A program made the translations under genes and the position numbers. Below are positions 48,767 to 58,000 of a stretch of DNA of 64,000 nt, in pieces. Within the stretch, counting starts at the first letter, position 1. The number at the start of each line of letters is the position of its first letter. Origin of the DNA: Nitrospinaceae bacterium (GTDB lineage Bacteria > Nitrospinota > Nitrospinia > Nitrospinales > VA-1); assembly GCA_029261595.1 (NCBI GenBank), contig JAJDAZ010000014.1, positions 1 through 64,000 of the forward strand. Direction: 5' to 3'. Under the pieces are notes generated by a model, which did no database searches, was not told where the DNA came from, and worked only from the letters and a program-made list of their open reading frames with translations.

Positions 48767-49374
48767 GCTTTGGCCTCATTCAATTTTTTCTCCATTCGGC
48801 TGACAAGTTCAGCGAAGTTTTTTTTCGCCATGATTTTATAAAACTGACTGCGTAAATTATTGCGCATGCTCACGCCGTCCATGTGCACATCGACCACTTT
48901 CCAGTCGTCGGAGTTCTGCTTCAGAAAGAAATCAATCTCAATTTCGCCCTCGTTCTTGTGCGCCACGGTCATCGGCACGAACGCCTTGGTCTTCTCTATT
49001 TCCGATTCCGCGAAAACCAAATCGAGATCGACGAAAAATTTCCCTGAATTGGGAAAGGCGACATAAATGAACAATTCACCCAGCAATTTGGAAAAACGCT
49101 TTTTTTCCTCGTCGGTTATTTTTGCCCAGTATTTTCCTAGGGTCTTCTGGCTGATTTCAGAAATATTCAAATAGTTCAAAGCTTTTTCCGAACGGGCGCT
49201 GTTGGCTTTCTTCTGCTCGTCGGACAGCTTATCCCCCCCCTTGATTTTTTGTATGGTCCCCAGTAATTCCTCGACACACTGTTGGGGCGAATTTTTGGAA
49301 GCAAAGGCGGGACCGGTGAGGAGGGTCAACGCCAAAAAAGCCATGAGGAAAATCGTTTTATTCAATCGGGTCAT
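48763..49374 (-). CDS. mlaC: MlaC-like periplasmic phospholipid-binding protein
   Basis: A 203-residue soluble shuttle of the Mla pathway (Ttg2D/MlaC family). The signal peptide is LMAFLALTLLTGPAFA. The mature part has NISEISQKTLGKYW and the conserved VPMTVAHKNEGEIEIDFFL and KVVDVHMDGVSMRNNLRSQF. It is 35 kb from mlaE-mlaF-mlaD in this window and is instead coupled to rimO. Confidence 0.92.
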   Translation of the reverse strand: MTRLNKTIFLMAFLALTLLTGPAFASKNSPQQCVEELLGTIQKIKGGDKLSDEQKKANSARSEKALNYLNISEISQKTLGKYWAKITDEEKKRFSKLLGELFIYVAFPNSGKFFVDLDLVFAESEIEKTKAFVPMTVAHKNEGEIEIDFFLKQNSDDWKVVDVHMDGVSMRNNLRSQFYKIMAKKNFAELVSRMEKKLNEAKA

Positions 49375-49507
49375 TTTTATGATAATTTATTCTATAGAAG
49401 GTTTTTGATCGGCTAGCCGATACCGGCCCCTTTCGGGATTGCCAATTCTGATAACAAGAATAGACTATCACTCCACACCCTCTCTTGAGAAGGGATAAAA
49501 TAAGACC

Positions 49508-50275
49508 ATGTTTCGGGTTCTGATTTTAAGCTTTATATTCATATTTACCTTTGCGGCCCAGGGAATATCCTCTGTTTCCGTGCAGGATATTGACCGGGAG
49601 TTTGAATCCGTCCCAAAAAGCCGTGAGGATTTATTGCAGACCGAGTCAATGATCCTTGAGGCCCTGGAACAATCCGGCAACTCCGAATCCCTGTCCTGGC
49701 GGCTGGCCAGGACCTATTATGCGCTGGGCAAAAGGTCGGAAGAAGAAGCAGGTAAAGAATACTACCAACGGTGCATGGCACGGGCCAATCAAGCAATTGA
49801 GCTCAATAACCGGTCTGCATGGGGGTTTTACTTTCGCGGCGTTTGCCAGGGCAAACTGGGAGAAATAGAAGGCATCTGGAATAGCTTATCAATAATAAAA
49901 CCTCTGAAGAAGGACCTCAAGAAAGCGTTGGAATATGACCCCTCGGTGAGCCATGGAGGCCCGCATCGCGCTCTCGGGGTGCTTTACCTGAAGCTCCCCG
50001 GCTTACTGGGCGGCAGTGTCGATAAATCTGTGGATCATTTGCAACAGGCTGTCGCCGTGGGTCCAAAATATGCTGATAATTATTTGTTTCTCGCCGAAGC
50101 ACTGTACGAGCAGGAGAATTATCAAACCGCTAAAGTTACTCTCAAAGTCCTACTCAAGGTCGTCGAGGGATCCAACGACGACACCGCAGATGCCCAACAA
50201 GTTCGTGAAAAAGTTAAGACACTGATGGAAAAAATCGATCCGTGGATCGAATCCCAAGCCACCCATGCTCAATGA
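49508..50275 (+). CDS. secreted TPR-like protein
   Basis: A 255-residue protein with an N-terminal signal peptide (ILSFIFIFTFAAQGISS) and helical TPR-like repeats (SLSWRLARTYYALGKRS, AIELNNRSAWGFYFRGVCQG, ALGVLYLKLPGLLGGSVD). No catalytic motif is visible. Its last codons overlap the recN start by 11 bp, so the pair is probably co-transcribed, although no functional link is known. Confidence 0.7.
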   Translation: MFRVLILSFIFIFTFAAQGISSVSVQDIDREFESVPKSREDLLQTESMILEALEQSGNSESLSWRLARTYYALGKRSEEEAGKEYYQRCMARANQAIELNNRSAWGFYFRGVCQGKLGEIEGIWNSLSIIKPLKKDLKKALEYDPSVSHGGPHRALGVLYLKLPGLLGGSVDKSVDHLQQAVAVGPKYADNYLFLAEALYEQENYQTAKVTLKVLLKVVEGSNDDTADAQQVREKVKTLMEKIDPWIESQATHAQ

Positions 50276-51959
50276 AATAAAAATTCGTAACTTCGCCATC
50301 ATAAAAAATTTGTGCATGGAGTTCGCTCCCGGGCTCAATGTGTTGACAGGGGAAACCGGTGCTGGAAAGTCCATCCTGATGAGCGCCCTCAACCTCATCC
50401 TGGGAGGCCGGGCCGACACGGATTACATCCGTTCCGGCGAAACCACCGCCACGGTGGAAGCGGTGTTTCAAATCGACGACCCCGCCCTTTTGGAGGACAT
50501 CCGCGCCCTCGGAATCGAAACCGACGATGGGGAATTGCTTATCAAGCGCAATGTGTCCAACAGCGGGAAAAGCCGGTGCTTTCTCAATGACGGAAACCTC
50601 ACCGTTGCGACACTCGCCAAAATAGGCAATCGCCTGGTCGACATTCACGGTCAGCACGATCACCAGGCGTTACTGCGCCCGGAAACCCACGTCGAACTTT
50701 TGGATCTGTACGGAAAAAACCAGGAGGCCTGTCAGCGTTTCAGCGCGGAGCTTGCCGTCTACCAGAATTGCAGGCGGGATCTTCAGTCCAACCAGGCCAA
50801 AGAAAAAAACCGTAAGGAACGCCAGGAACTGCTGAGTTTCCAGCTGACCCAAATCGAACAGGCGGGCCTGTCCATCGAGGAGGAGGAAGCATTAAAAACC
50901 GAAAAAAATATTTTACAGCACGCAGAAAAACTGCAACAAACCCTCAAACAAACGCTGGGCCAGTTGTCCGAATCGGAAGGCTCCGCCCTCGAGCAGCTGG
51001 GCCGCGCGCAAAGAGACATCGATTCTCTGGTGGACCTCGACCCCGAACTCAACAGCCCGTCGGCCAGGGCGCAAACGGCCTATTGCGAACTGGAGGAATT
51101 GGTCGAAGAACTTAACACTTATCTTCGCAAGATAGATTTCAATCCGCCGCGCCTGGAAGAGATCGATGACCGGCTCGCGGAAATCAACGGATTGAAACGA
51201 AAATACGGCATGGATATCCCCGCGATTTTAGACGAACGGACCCGAATGGCCGTGGAACTCGAATCCCTGGGAGCCAACCGGGAGAAAATGGATTCCCTGG
51301 AAAAAGAAATCAAACATCGGGAAAAAACCCTGGAAGGGCTGGCAACCGCACTGGCGGACAAGCGGGAAAAAACCGCCAAAAAATTCAAAAAAGATGTCGA
51401 AAAAGAATTGCGCGATCTGGACATGGCCGAGGTCCAATTCGGCGTCCGTTTCGATTACCCGCCCGACGCCGGTGGGTTCGTTAAATTTCGCGACGCCACC
51501 GTCAAACTGCATGCGGGCGGCATCGGCACGGTGGAGTTTCTTTTTTCTCCCAACCCAGGCGAAGAACTCCGCCCGCTGGTAAAAATCGCCTCGGGAGGCG
51601 AGTTGTCCCGCGTCATGCTGGCGTTAAAATCCATATTGCACGAGCAGGACCCGGTCCCGGTGATGGTTTTCGACGAGGTGGATGCGGGCATCGGCGGCAA
51701 GGTGGCGGAAAAAGTCGGCGTCAAACTTGAAAAAGTATCCGACGGCAAACAGGTGTTCTGTATCACCCATCTCCCGCAGATTGCCGGCATGGCGTCGGCC
51801 CATTACCGCGTACAGAAAACCGTCCACGAAAGCCGCACCCACTCGACCATCGTGAAACTCAATTATGACCAACGGGTGGAGGAAATCGCCCGCATGTCCG
51901 GCGGCGAAACCATCACCCCTGCGACCTTGAAATTCGCCAAAGAAATGATCAAGAAATAA
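50265..51959 (+). CDS. recN: DNA repair protein RecN
   Basis: An SMC-like ATPase for double-strand break repair. The 564-residue protein has Walker A GETGAGKS near residue 34, a long coiled-coil middle (about 155-370), the signature SGGELSRVMLAL and Walker B PVMVFDEVDAGIGG, then a His switch in FCITHLPQIAG. It is the usual length. No LexA box is obvious upstream, because the promoter region is inside the preceding gene. Confidence 0.97.
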   Translation: MLNEIKIRNFAIIKNLCMEFAPGLNVLTGETGAGKSILMSALNLILGGRADTDYIRSGETTATVEAVFQIDDPALLEDIRALGIETDDGELLIKRNVSNSGKSRCFLNDGNLTVATLAKIGNRLVDIHGQHDHQALLRPETHVELLDLYGKNQEACQRFSAELAVYQNCRRDLQSNQAKEKNRKERQELLSFQLTQIEQAGLSIEEEEALKTEKNILQHAEKLQQTLKQTLGQLSESEGSALEQLGRAQRDIDSLVDLDPELNSPSARAQTAYCELEELVEELNTYLRKIDFNPPRLEEIDDRLAEINGLKRKYGMDIPAILDERTRMAVELESLGANREKMDSLEKEIKHREKTLEGLATALADKREKTAKKFKKDVEKELRDLDMAEVQFGVRFDYPPDAGGFVKFRDATVKLHAGGIGTVEFLFSPNPGEELRPLVKIASGGELSRVMLALKSILHEQDPVPVMVFDEVDAGIGGKVAEKVGVKLEKVSDGKQVFCITHLPQIAGMASAHYRVQKTVHESRTHSTIVKLNYDQRVEEIARMSGGETITPATLKFAKEMIKK

Positions 51960-52162
51960 TCTTCTTTGCCACCAGCGAAATATTTTTTATGAACCCGGAT
52001 TTTAACCAAAATTTCTTTCAAAAAAAGCTATTATCAATCTGAATTTATTTAATTTAAGGGTCCCTGCAGGGATAAATCCAAGTTTTTCTTTTACAAAGTC
52101 CCGTTGATAGATTAAACTTTTTCCCTGCGTTTAAGATGCGAGTAACAAATTTGACCAATTAT

Positions 52163-52239
52163 GGTGGGCGTAGCTCAGTTGGTAGAGTCCTGGAATGTGG
52201 CTCCAGATGTCGCGGGTTCGAGCCCCGTCGCTCACCCCA
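52163..52239 (+). tRNA. tRNA-His (anticodon GTG)
   Basis: A cloverleaf with acceptor GTGGGCG/CGCTCAC, the histidine-specific extra G at -1 (52163) facing C73, anticodon stem CTGGA/TCCAG around ATGTGGC (anticodon GTG), and T-arm GCGGG-TTCGAGC-CCCGT. The 3' CCA is encoded. Confidence 0.95.
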
Positions 52240-52253
52240 TTTTTCTTGTCAAT

Positions 52254-52327
<74 letters not shown>

Positions 52328-52617
52328 CTCGCTTTAGCGAGGGGGAATTTGCTGATGACAGGCAGGGTCCCTTTCGTCTAACCCGGACTTTTCCCGTTTG
52401 ACGGCGCCACTCGTCGTAGGATAGTCTATTGAAGATGGGTACTGCCGCACGAATCTGGTTCGAACTTTCGCACTATTCGCTGAGGGTGCGAGACAGGGCA
52501 AATTTGTCTGCTATTCAGGTTCGTTGCATTGAGTTTTTTTTAAAATTACGAGAGAAGAAGTCTTAACCATCTCTCGATTTATTATTTAATAGACTTTGAA
52601 GTCGATTGGAGGAATCC

Positions 52618-53367
52618 ATGCAAACCAGGAAAATAAAATCCATCTTCGTGACAGCGCTTTCATTACTGTTGACCGTGATGTTCTGTTCCACTTCCGGTGC
52701 CGCGATCTCCGGCACAGACAGCAAGGGAAGTTACGTCTATGGCGAGGAAAGTAAAAAAGAAGGCAGCAAAAGCAAGAGCGCGGCTCCTCAGGGAACCAAA
52801 GGAAGCGTCACCAAAAAAGGTGAGGGCAGTGGCAGTAAAGCCTATCCCCATAAACTTCATAAGAAACCCATGCACGGCAAAAAAGAAGGCAGTGGACCCA
52901 AGTCCTATGCTCCTTCAAGACATGGTTACAAGCACAAAGGTAAAGAAGGGAGCGGGAGCAAAAAGTTTTCTCATGGCTCCCCCCACAAGAAATCCCATTC
53001 CGCGCATAAAGGTTCCGGCCACGGACGCTCTCATCACTCCGGGAAATCTCCCTTCGAGCATATATTGTGCTTCACCAAGAAATTAGGCCTGACCGAAGGC
53101 CAGGTCAAAAAAATCAAGGGGCACGAGTTTGAATTCAAAAAGATGAAAATCCAGGCGAAAGCCGATCATGCGATCGCTCACATGGAATTGAACCGGCTGG
53201 CCCATTCGGACACAGTTGACGAAGCGGGGATGCGTGCGGTAGGGAACAAGATCGTCGAGATCAAATCGAGAAAGATCCATGCGATGATCGAAGCCAAAAT
53301 CACCCTTCTAAAAATCCTGACTGCGGAACAAAGACAGAAAGTCAGCAAATTGCATTCCCGTCGTTAA
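52618..53367 (+). CDS. Spy/CpxP-like periplasmic protein with Lys-Gly-Ser-His-rich repeats
   Basis: The 249-residue protein has a signal peptide ([17 protein letters not shown]). About 120 residues of very basic, low-complexity repeats follow, built around EGSGSK/EGSGPK and rich in His. The C-terminal helical domain ([20 protein letters not shown] ... [15 protein letters not shown]) has LTxxQ-like motifs of the Spy/CpxP/ZraP family of envelope chaperones and metal responders. The His/Lys-rich part may bind metal or polyanions; that is speculation. ATG 52618 follows GGAGG by 5 bp. Confidence 0.7.
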   Translation: MQTRKIKSIFVTALSLLLTVMFCSTSGAAISGTDSKGSYVYGEESKKEGSKSKSAAPQGTKGSVTKKGEGSGSKAYPHKLHKKPMHGKKEGSGPKSYAPSRHGYKHKGKEGSGSKKFSHGSPHKKSHSAHKGSGHGRSHHSGKSPFEHILCFTKKLGLTEGQVKKIKGHEFEFKKMKIQAKADHAIAHMELNRLAHSDTVDEAGMRAVGNKIVEIKSRKIHAMIEAKITLLKILTAEQRQKVSKLHSRR

Positions 53368-53400
53368 TTGGGCAGCGGGATCGTTTCTTCATAAAATATT

Positions 53401-53477
<77 letters not shown>

Positions 53478-53485
53478 GTAAAGAA

Positions 53486-53519
53486 AGGGGTTACCGGAAA
53501 CACAGGTAGCCCCTTTTTT
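53486..53519 (+). terminator. Rho-independent terminator after tRNA-Pro
   Basis: GGGGTTACC and GGTAGCCCC pair (one G-U) across a 9-nt loop and are followed by a run of T. Confidence 0.85.
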
Positions 53520-53555
53520 AGTGCATGATAGATTTTCTATCGTTTTAGAGTCAAC

Positions 53556-54728
53556 CTAAAGCCCCGCCGACTCGTACGAATCGCTCAAGTCCTTAATGCG
53601 TAGTTTGCGCCGCAAGGCCGCAAATCCTTCAAAGGCTTTTTTGCCCAACCGGGATCGATACACCGGCTTGGCCGCCAACTGCGCGGACGAGGGATCGTCG
53701 GTGAAATACTGCGTGTCCAGTGGACTCACACAACGGCAATTTGGATACAGCCATTTCAAGGTCAGCCGGTCGCGTTCCGCGGCGTCGCGCAAGTGCCGCA
53801 CCACTTCTTTGATCCTCCAATAATCCTTGCCGGTGTACATGCTGGTGGCCACCAGTTTCAACTGCGGGACGATGCCTTTTCCCGTCAGTTGGTCAATTTT
53901 CTGTTTGACGAAGTCCAGAGGCTCCGGCCCCAACACCAACTCGGTCCACACCGTTCCCTGGGGAAAAATTTCCACCGCGTATTCCAACGCTTCGTGCACC
54001 TGTTGACTGGAGAGAATTTCTCCCTCGGCATCGGCTCCCGCAAACCCGCTCAGCGGAAAATCCAGAAGATCGAACCCGGCGGCGTAGATCAAATCGATCG
54101 TGTTCTTTTCCTGCGGAGGAAATCCCTTGAGCGCGACAAAGGTTTTGAATTTGGTTTTGATGGCATCGACAATCGGAGCCAGCAGTTGGAACCCGCGATC
54201 TTTTTTGTCACAATAATCCATATTGATCTGCACCAGGTCCGCCGCGCCTTCCTCAAACGCGGACTGCACTATAGAGATAATATACTCCCTGGACATATTC
54301 AGTTTTTCGCCCTTGTCCACGGCGCGCAGGAAAATGTTCAGGCAATAACCGTCCAGGCAGATGTTTTCGGACAGCGGGGTGCGATCCTTCAACAAACTTT
54401 TTAGAAACGCCGGCAGGGGAATGATTCCCACTTCCGGCTGGTTTTCCTCATCGCCGGAATCCAGAAACAATCGGTCGTTCTGGACTTTTAATATCATGGG
54501 GGACTGGTCTTTAGGCTTCAGGAAAGTTTTGACAATGAGGTTTTCCGTCAACGCAAGGGTCACCTCTTCCCCCGGCACGCCCGGGCAGACGCCTGACGCC
54601 ACATCGGGCGATTCCAGTATGTCCGGAGAAATATACAATCCCCGCTGGATCAGTTCCAGTTTCCGTTGACCGTAAGTTTTGATCTTCAGGTCGGTTTTCG
54701 TTCCATGAGATGTATTCAAAACGTTCAC
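53556..54728 (-). CDS. unassigned protein, radical-SAM-like barrel without the cluster motif
   Basis: A 390-residue soluble protein that I do not recognise with certainty. The middle (about 140-320) looks like a TIM barrel of the radical-SAM/biotin-synthase kind: alternating beta strands and helices such as EEGAADLVQINMDY, FKTFVALKGFPPQ and IYAAGFDLLDFPLSGF. The CX3CX2C iron-sulfur motif is missing; the only paired cysteines are in CLDGYC (near residue 123) and CRC (near 332). The start is a GTG with no clear ribosome-binding site. It is 33 bp after mpl and probably in its operon. Confidence 0.5.
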   Translation of the reverse strand: MNVLNTSHGTKTDLKIKTYGQRKLELIQRGLYISPDILESPDVASGVCPGVPGEEVTLALTENLIVKTFLKPKDQSPMILKVQNDRLFLDSGDEENQPEVGIIPLPAFLKSLLKDRTPLSENICLDGYCLNIFLRAVDKGEKLNMSREYIISIVQSAFEEGAADLVQINMDYCDKKDRGFQLLAPIVDAIKTKFKTFVALKGFPPQEKNTIDLIYAAGFDLLDFPLSGFAGADAEGEILSSQQVHEALEYAVEIFPQGTVWTELVLGPEPLDFVKQKIDQLTGKGIVPQLKLVATSMYTGKDYWRIKEVVRHLRDAAERDRLTLKWLYPNCRCVSPLDTQYFTDDPSSAQLAAKPVYRSRLGKKAFEGFAALRRKLRIKDLSDSYESAGL

Positions 54729-54761
54729 AACCAGTGATGCGCTGGCCCCGGTTTTTATAGA

Positions 54762-56165
54762 TTACAGCCGGTCCAATAGTTTCTGATGAATTCCTGAAAA
54801 CCCGCCGGAGGACATGACAAGCACCACGTCCCTGGCCCGGGAATTTTTCGCGATGTGTTCGACGATATCCTCCACCTCCGGGATATAGTGTCCGTTTGCG
54901 CCTGACCGTTTCATGTCCTCGACCAGCCGCTCAGGGTCCAGACGTTCCTCGGGAGGGATATTTTCCTGGGAGTACGGCCGGGCGATGATGGTTTCATCCG
55001 CCCCGGCAAAACTGGACGGAAAAATTTCCTGAAACACGTTTCTCCGCGACGTGGCCGAACGCGGCTCGAACACGGCCCAGACCCGGCCCTCCGGATAAGC
55101 CTCTTTCGCTCCTGCGATGGTCAGGCCGATGGCGGTGGGATGATGCGCGAAATCGTCGAGGACGGTCACGCCGTTTTTTTCGCCCACCACTTCCTGACGC
55201 CGCTTGATGCCTTTAAACGTTGCAAAAGATCGACAGACCTCCTTCGGGGCAACTCCAAGCTTGATCGCCACCGCCGCCACCGCAAGGGTGTTTTCAACGT
55301 TGTGACGCCCGATCATGGGGAGCCGAATCTTCCCCACCTCCCGGCCTTTATGGTTCAGGGTGAAACAGCCTACGCCCGATTCGAACCGGTAGCCGTCTGC
55401 GCTCCAGTCCGCAGAAGGCGACAACCCGTAGGTTTCCACCGGGCAGGACGCCTGGCCCAGAATATCCTTTATATTTTCGTCCCCGAAGTTTACCAGCAAA
55501 AATCCTTCCGGGTCGATTATTTCTACAAACTTGCGGAAGGAAGATTTGAAGTGGTTTAGATCGTCATAAATATCCGCATGGTCAAATTCGATTCCGGTGA
55601 GGATGGCGGCCCTGGGGCGGTAATGCAGGAACTTCGGCCCCTTGTCAAAAAACGCCGTGTCGTATTCATCGCCCTCGGTGACGAAATAATCGCTTTCAGG
55701 AACCCGGTAATTGCGATCGAAATTTTTCAGCCAGCCACCCACCATGAACCCAGGATTTTTTCCGCAGGCATGGAGCACCCAGCTCAGAAGAGCCGTGGTC
55801 GTGGTTTTGCCGTGGGTCCCGGTCACCACCAGAGATTTCCGGCCTTCCAGAAAAAACCGCGACAACGCATCGGGAAACGAGGTGTAGGGAATCCCCGAAT
55901 CCAACACCGCCTGCACTTCTTCATTGGTTTTGGAAACCGCGTTGCCGACGATGACCAGATCAATGTCTTTGGTGATGTTTTCCCGTTTGAATCCGGGTTT
56001 GACGGGGATGTTGAGATCGGCCAGGAGCGTGCTCATGGGTGGGTAGATGTTGGTGTCCGACCCTGTCACCTCGTGACCCGACTCTTTGAGGAGTCCGGCA
56101 AGAGAGGCCATGCCCGTGCCGCAAATGGCGATAATGTAAATTTTCTTAATATCTTGAGGATTCAT
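54762..56165 (-). CDS. mpl: UDP-N-acetylmuramate:L-alanyl-gamma-D-glutamyl-meso-DAP ligase
   Basis: A peptidoglycan-recycling Mur ligase that attaches recovered tripeptide to UDP-MurNAc. The 467-residue protein begins MNPQDIKKIYIIAICGTGMA. Its N-terminus (HEVTGSDTNIYPPMSTLLAD) is Mpl-type rather than MurC-type. The ATP loop is VTGTHGKTTTTAL (about 110-122). ATG 56165 gives the standard N-terminus; the longer frame begins with a TTG. It implies a meso-DAP peptidoglycan. Confidence 0.95.
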   Translation of the reverse strand: MNPQDIKKIYIIAICGTGMASLAGLLKESGHEVTGSDTNIYPPMSTLLADLNIPVKPGFKRENITKDIDLVIVGNAVSKTNEEVQAVLDSGIPYTSFPDALSRFFLEGRKSLVVTGTHGKTTTTALLSWVLHACGKNPGFMVGGWLKNFDRNYRVPESDYFVTEGDEYDTAFFDKGPKFLHYRPRAAILTGIEFDHADIYDDLNHFKSSFRKFVEIIDPEGFLLVNFGDENIKDILGQASCPVETYGLSPSADWSADGYRFESGVGCFTLNHKGREVGKIRLPMIGRHNVENTLAVAAVAIKLGVAPKEVCRSFATFKGIKRRQEVVGEKNGVTVLDDFAHHPTAIGLTIAGAKEAYPEGRVWAVFEPRSATSRRNVFQEIFPSSFAGADETIIARPYSQENIPPEERLDPERLVEDMKRSGANGHYIPEVEDIVEHIAKNSRARDVVLVMSSGGFSGIHQKLLDRL

Positions 56166-56239
56166 CCGATTGGCAATTTTAGAGGGATGACACCCCAAAG
56201 TCAAGAGGTGGAGATTTAGCGGGAGATTGATATGAAAAG

Positions 56240-56290
56240 AAAAAATTTACCTGTCGGGGAACTCGGCTACTTTCGATGCGCCCCGACAGG
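56240..56290 (-). terminator. Rho-independent terminator with a large loop
   Basis: On the minus strand CCTGTCGGGG pairs perfectly with CCCCGACAGG across a 21-nt loop and is followed by TAAATTTTTTCTTTT. It lies between the WYETEDAL-repeat gene and mpl. Confidence 0.75.
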
Positions 56291-56320
56291 ATCAATGAAT
56301 TTGAAGATCGTCAATAACTA

Positions 56321-56719
56321 TTATGATCTTTTAGGCAATGCATCCTCGGTATCAATCCAGGAGAAATTATCCAAGTCTTCAACCGTATTTGCCTGCCGTT
56401 CAACGGGTGACTTTTGAGCCATGGCCTGGGATTTTTGCATCCCGGAATAAGGCAGGGCGTCTTCCGTTTCATACCACGAATAGACGAGATTGTTTCCAGG
56501 GATCACATTGGAGTTTTCAGAACGCTTCATCATTTTATCTGCGTTATGGTGATGCATGCCTGTCAGGGCGTCTTCAGTTTCATACCATCCAACAGTCGTG
56601 TCCTGATTGGCCATTTTGGTTTCTGCGGAGGCAAGTTTGGTTGTAAAGAAAAGGGCGAGGCCCCAGGCGATTACACTGATAACTATGACTGATTTTTTTT
56701 CATTGATTGCGGTTGTCAT
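56321..56719 (-). CDS. small secreted protein with three WxxTEDAL repeats
   Basis: A 132-residue protein with an N-terminal hydrophobic signal or anchor (SVIVISVIAWGLALFFTT, then ASA). The motif GWYETEDALT, SWYETEDALP, SWIDTEDALP occurs three times, the last copy at the very C-terminus. Linkers are Met/Gln/Asn-rich. I know no family with this motif. ATG 56719 follows AAGGAG by 8 bp, which supports it over an upstream GTG. It has its own terminator and lies divergently from the ECF sigma factor gene. Confidence 0.75.
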   Translation of the reverse strand: MTTAINEKKSVIVISVIAWGLALFFTTKLASAETKMANQDTTVGWYETEDALTGMHHHNADKMMKRSENSNVIPGNNLVYSWYETEDALPYSGMQKSQAMAQKSPVERQANTVEDLDNFSWIDTEDALPKRS

Positions 56720-56981
56720 GATAGGCACTCCTTCGGTTAATAAAAAATTATTGGGTTTGGTTGGCTTTCATCGCGATGAAATTCTATGTGTTGAATTCAA
56801 TTTGCCCGGTTGGTCGCAGTTGCGTTCAGACGCTTACAAAATTTTTTGATTTTTTTTCTGCTTTACTTGGTTTAAAATTACGGCTTCTTGCTGAAGGCAG
56901 GTCCTCCGTTTCCAGCTCGTTGAGTTGAGAATGAATCAGTGCCTGGATAATAATTGAATCGGATCTTCCGGATACTCAACT

Positions 56982-57560
56982 ATGGATCAAAATGTGATTG
57001 ACAGCAGTCAATGGGTGGACCGATATGGGAACATGCTTTATCGGTTCACATTGCTCCGGGTTAAAGATGACGAGCAATCCGAAGAGATCGTTCAGAATAC
57101 TTTTTTGGCGGCATTGCAGGCAAAAGACAAATTTGCCGGTCTGTCCACTGAAAAGACCTGGCTCTTTGGTATCCTGAAGCACAAAATCATGGACCATTTC
57201 CGGCGGATCAAAAAAACAAAAACTTTTGATCTGGAACCCGACGACGACCGGGACCCCTGTCAATCGGAATTTGACGGCAAAGGGCATTGGCAGGCCCTCC
57301 CAATCAGTTGGGGAATCAATCCACAAAAAGCAACTGAAAACCAGGAATTGGCCCGGTTTCTTGCCACCTGTATGGACAAGCTTTCCGACAAGTATCGCCG
57401 GCTGTTCGTGCTTAGGGAAATAGAGGGTATGAGGTCCGAAGAAATTTGTGCAGAGCTGGACATCACCCCGAGCAATCTATGGGTCATGCTTCACCGCACC
57501 CGTAATCAGCTCAAAAAATGTCTGGAAACTCACTTGTTTGAGAAAAAAACCAATGGCTGA
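56982..57560 (+). CDS. ECF-type sigma-70 factor
   Basis: A 192-residue sigma factor with region 2 (WVDRYGNMLYRFTLLRVKDD ... STEKTWLFGILKHKIMDHFR) and region 4 (LPx-like LSDKYRRLFVLREIEGMRSE ... LDITPSNLWVMLHRTRNQLK). The insert between regions 2 and 4 is about 45 residues, long for an ECF. It overlaps the anti-sigma gene by 8 bp. The regulon is unknown; adjacent envelope genes are candidates. Confidence 0.93.
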   Translation: MDQNVIDSSQWVDRYGNMLYRFTLLRVKDDEQSEEIVQNTFLAALQAKDKFAGLSTEKTWLFGILKHKIMDHFRRIKKTKTFDLEPDDDRDPCQSEFDGKGHWQALPISWGINPQKATENQELARFLATCMDKLSDKYRRLFVLREIEGMRSEEICAELDITPSNLWVMLHRTRNQLKKCLETHLFEKKTNG

Positions 57561-57858
57561 CTCATTTAGGGAAAAATTGCGCGACAGTGTCTTGAATTTC
57601 TTTGCATCCACCTGCAAGGACACAACACAACTGGTCTCTGAAGAGATGGACCATCGCATTTCCATCACCAAACAGTGGAAGATAAAATTCCACCTGGCAA
57701 TCTGTGAGTTTTGCCGCCACTACAAGGAGCAGATGGAAACCCTTCGGAACCTGGCTGGGTACCTCAATAAGGAGGGTTCGAAAATTGGTAACGAGAACCA
57801 GTTAAAATCCTCTGCCAAGGAAAGAATGAAAAAGCTCCTCGACGACAAAGAAAAGTAA
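57553..57858 (+). CDS. zinc-binding anti-sigma factor (ZAS-like)
   Basis: A 101-residue helical protein with the HxxxCxxC zinc motif HLAICEFC (residues about 47-54), the mark of ZAS-type anti-sigma factors. No transmembrane segment is present, so it is cytoplasmic, perhaps redox-responsive. Its ATG lies inside the end of the sigma factor gene, so the two are translationally coupled. Confidence 0.85.
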   Translation: MADSFREKLRDSVLNFFASTCKDTTQLVSEEMDHRISITKQWKIKFHLAICEFCRHYKEQMETLRNLAGYLNKEGSKIGNENQLKSSAKERMKKLLDDKEK

Positions 57859-57884
57859 CGATGAGTGGATGAGGAAAAAGGAAA

Positions 57885-57934
57885 CCCCCTCTCCCGACGC
57901 CATCGTGTTTTGATGATGGCGTCGGGAGAGGGGG
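57885..57934. terminator. 20-bp perfect inverted repeat, probable terminator
   Basis: CCCCCTCTCCCGACGCCATC pairs perfectly with its complement at 57915-57934 across a 10-nt loop. It lies between convergent genes. The T-rich side (GTTTCCTTTTTCC) follows on the minus strand, so it most likely ends the glycine-zipper gene; on the plus strand only G-rich sequence follows. Confidence 0.65.
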
Positions 57935-58000
57935 GGGTTGGGGGAGGAGAGGCCCCCGTTAAATCACTTTGGTATCAAGGGGAGGGCAAACTTCCCAAAA

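Noticed and set aside
51119-51512. Minus-strand open frames inside recN
   Set aside because: They are antisense shadows of a complete RecN with all ATPase motifs.
53556-54728. Functional radical-SAM enzyme
   Set aside because: The CX3CX2C cluster motif is missing in all parts of the frame.
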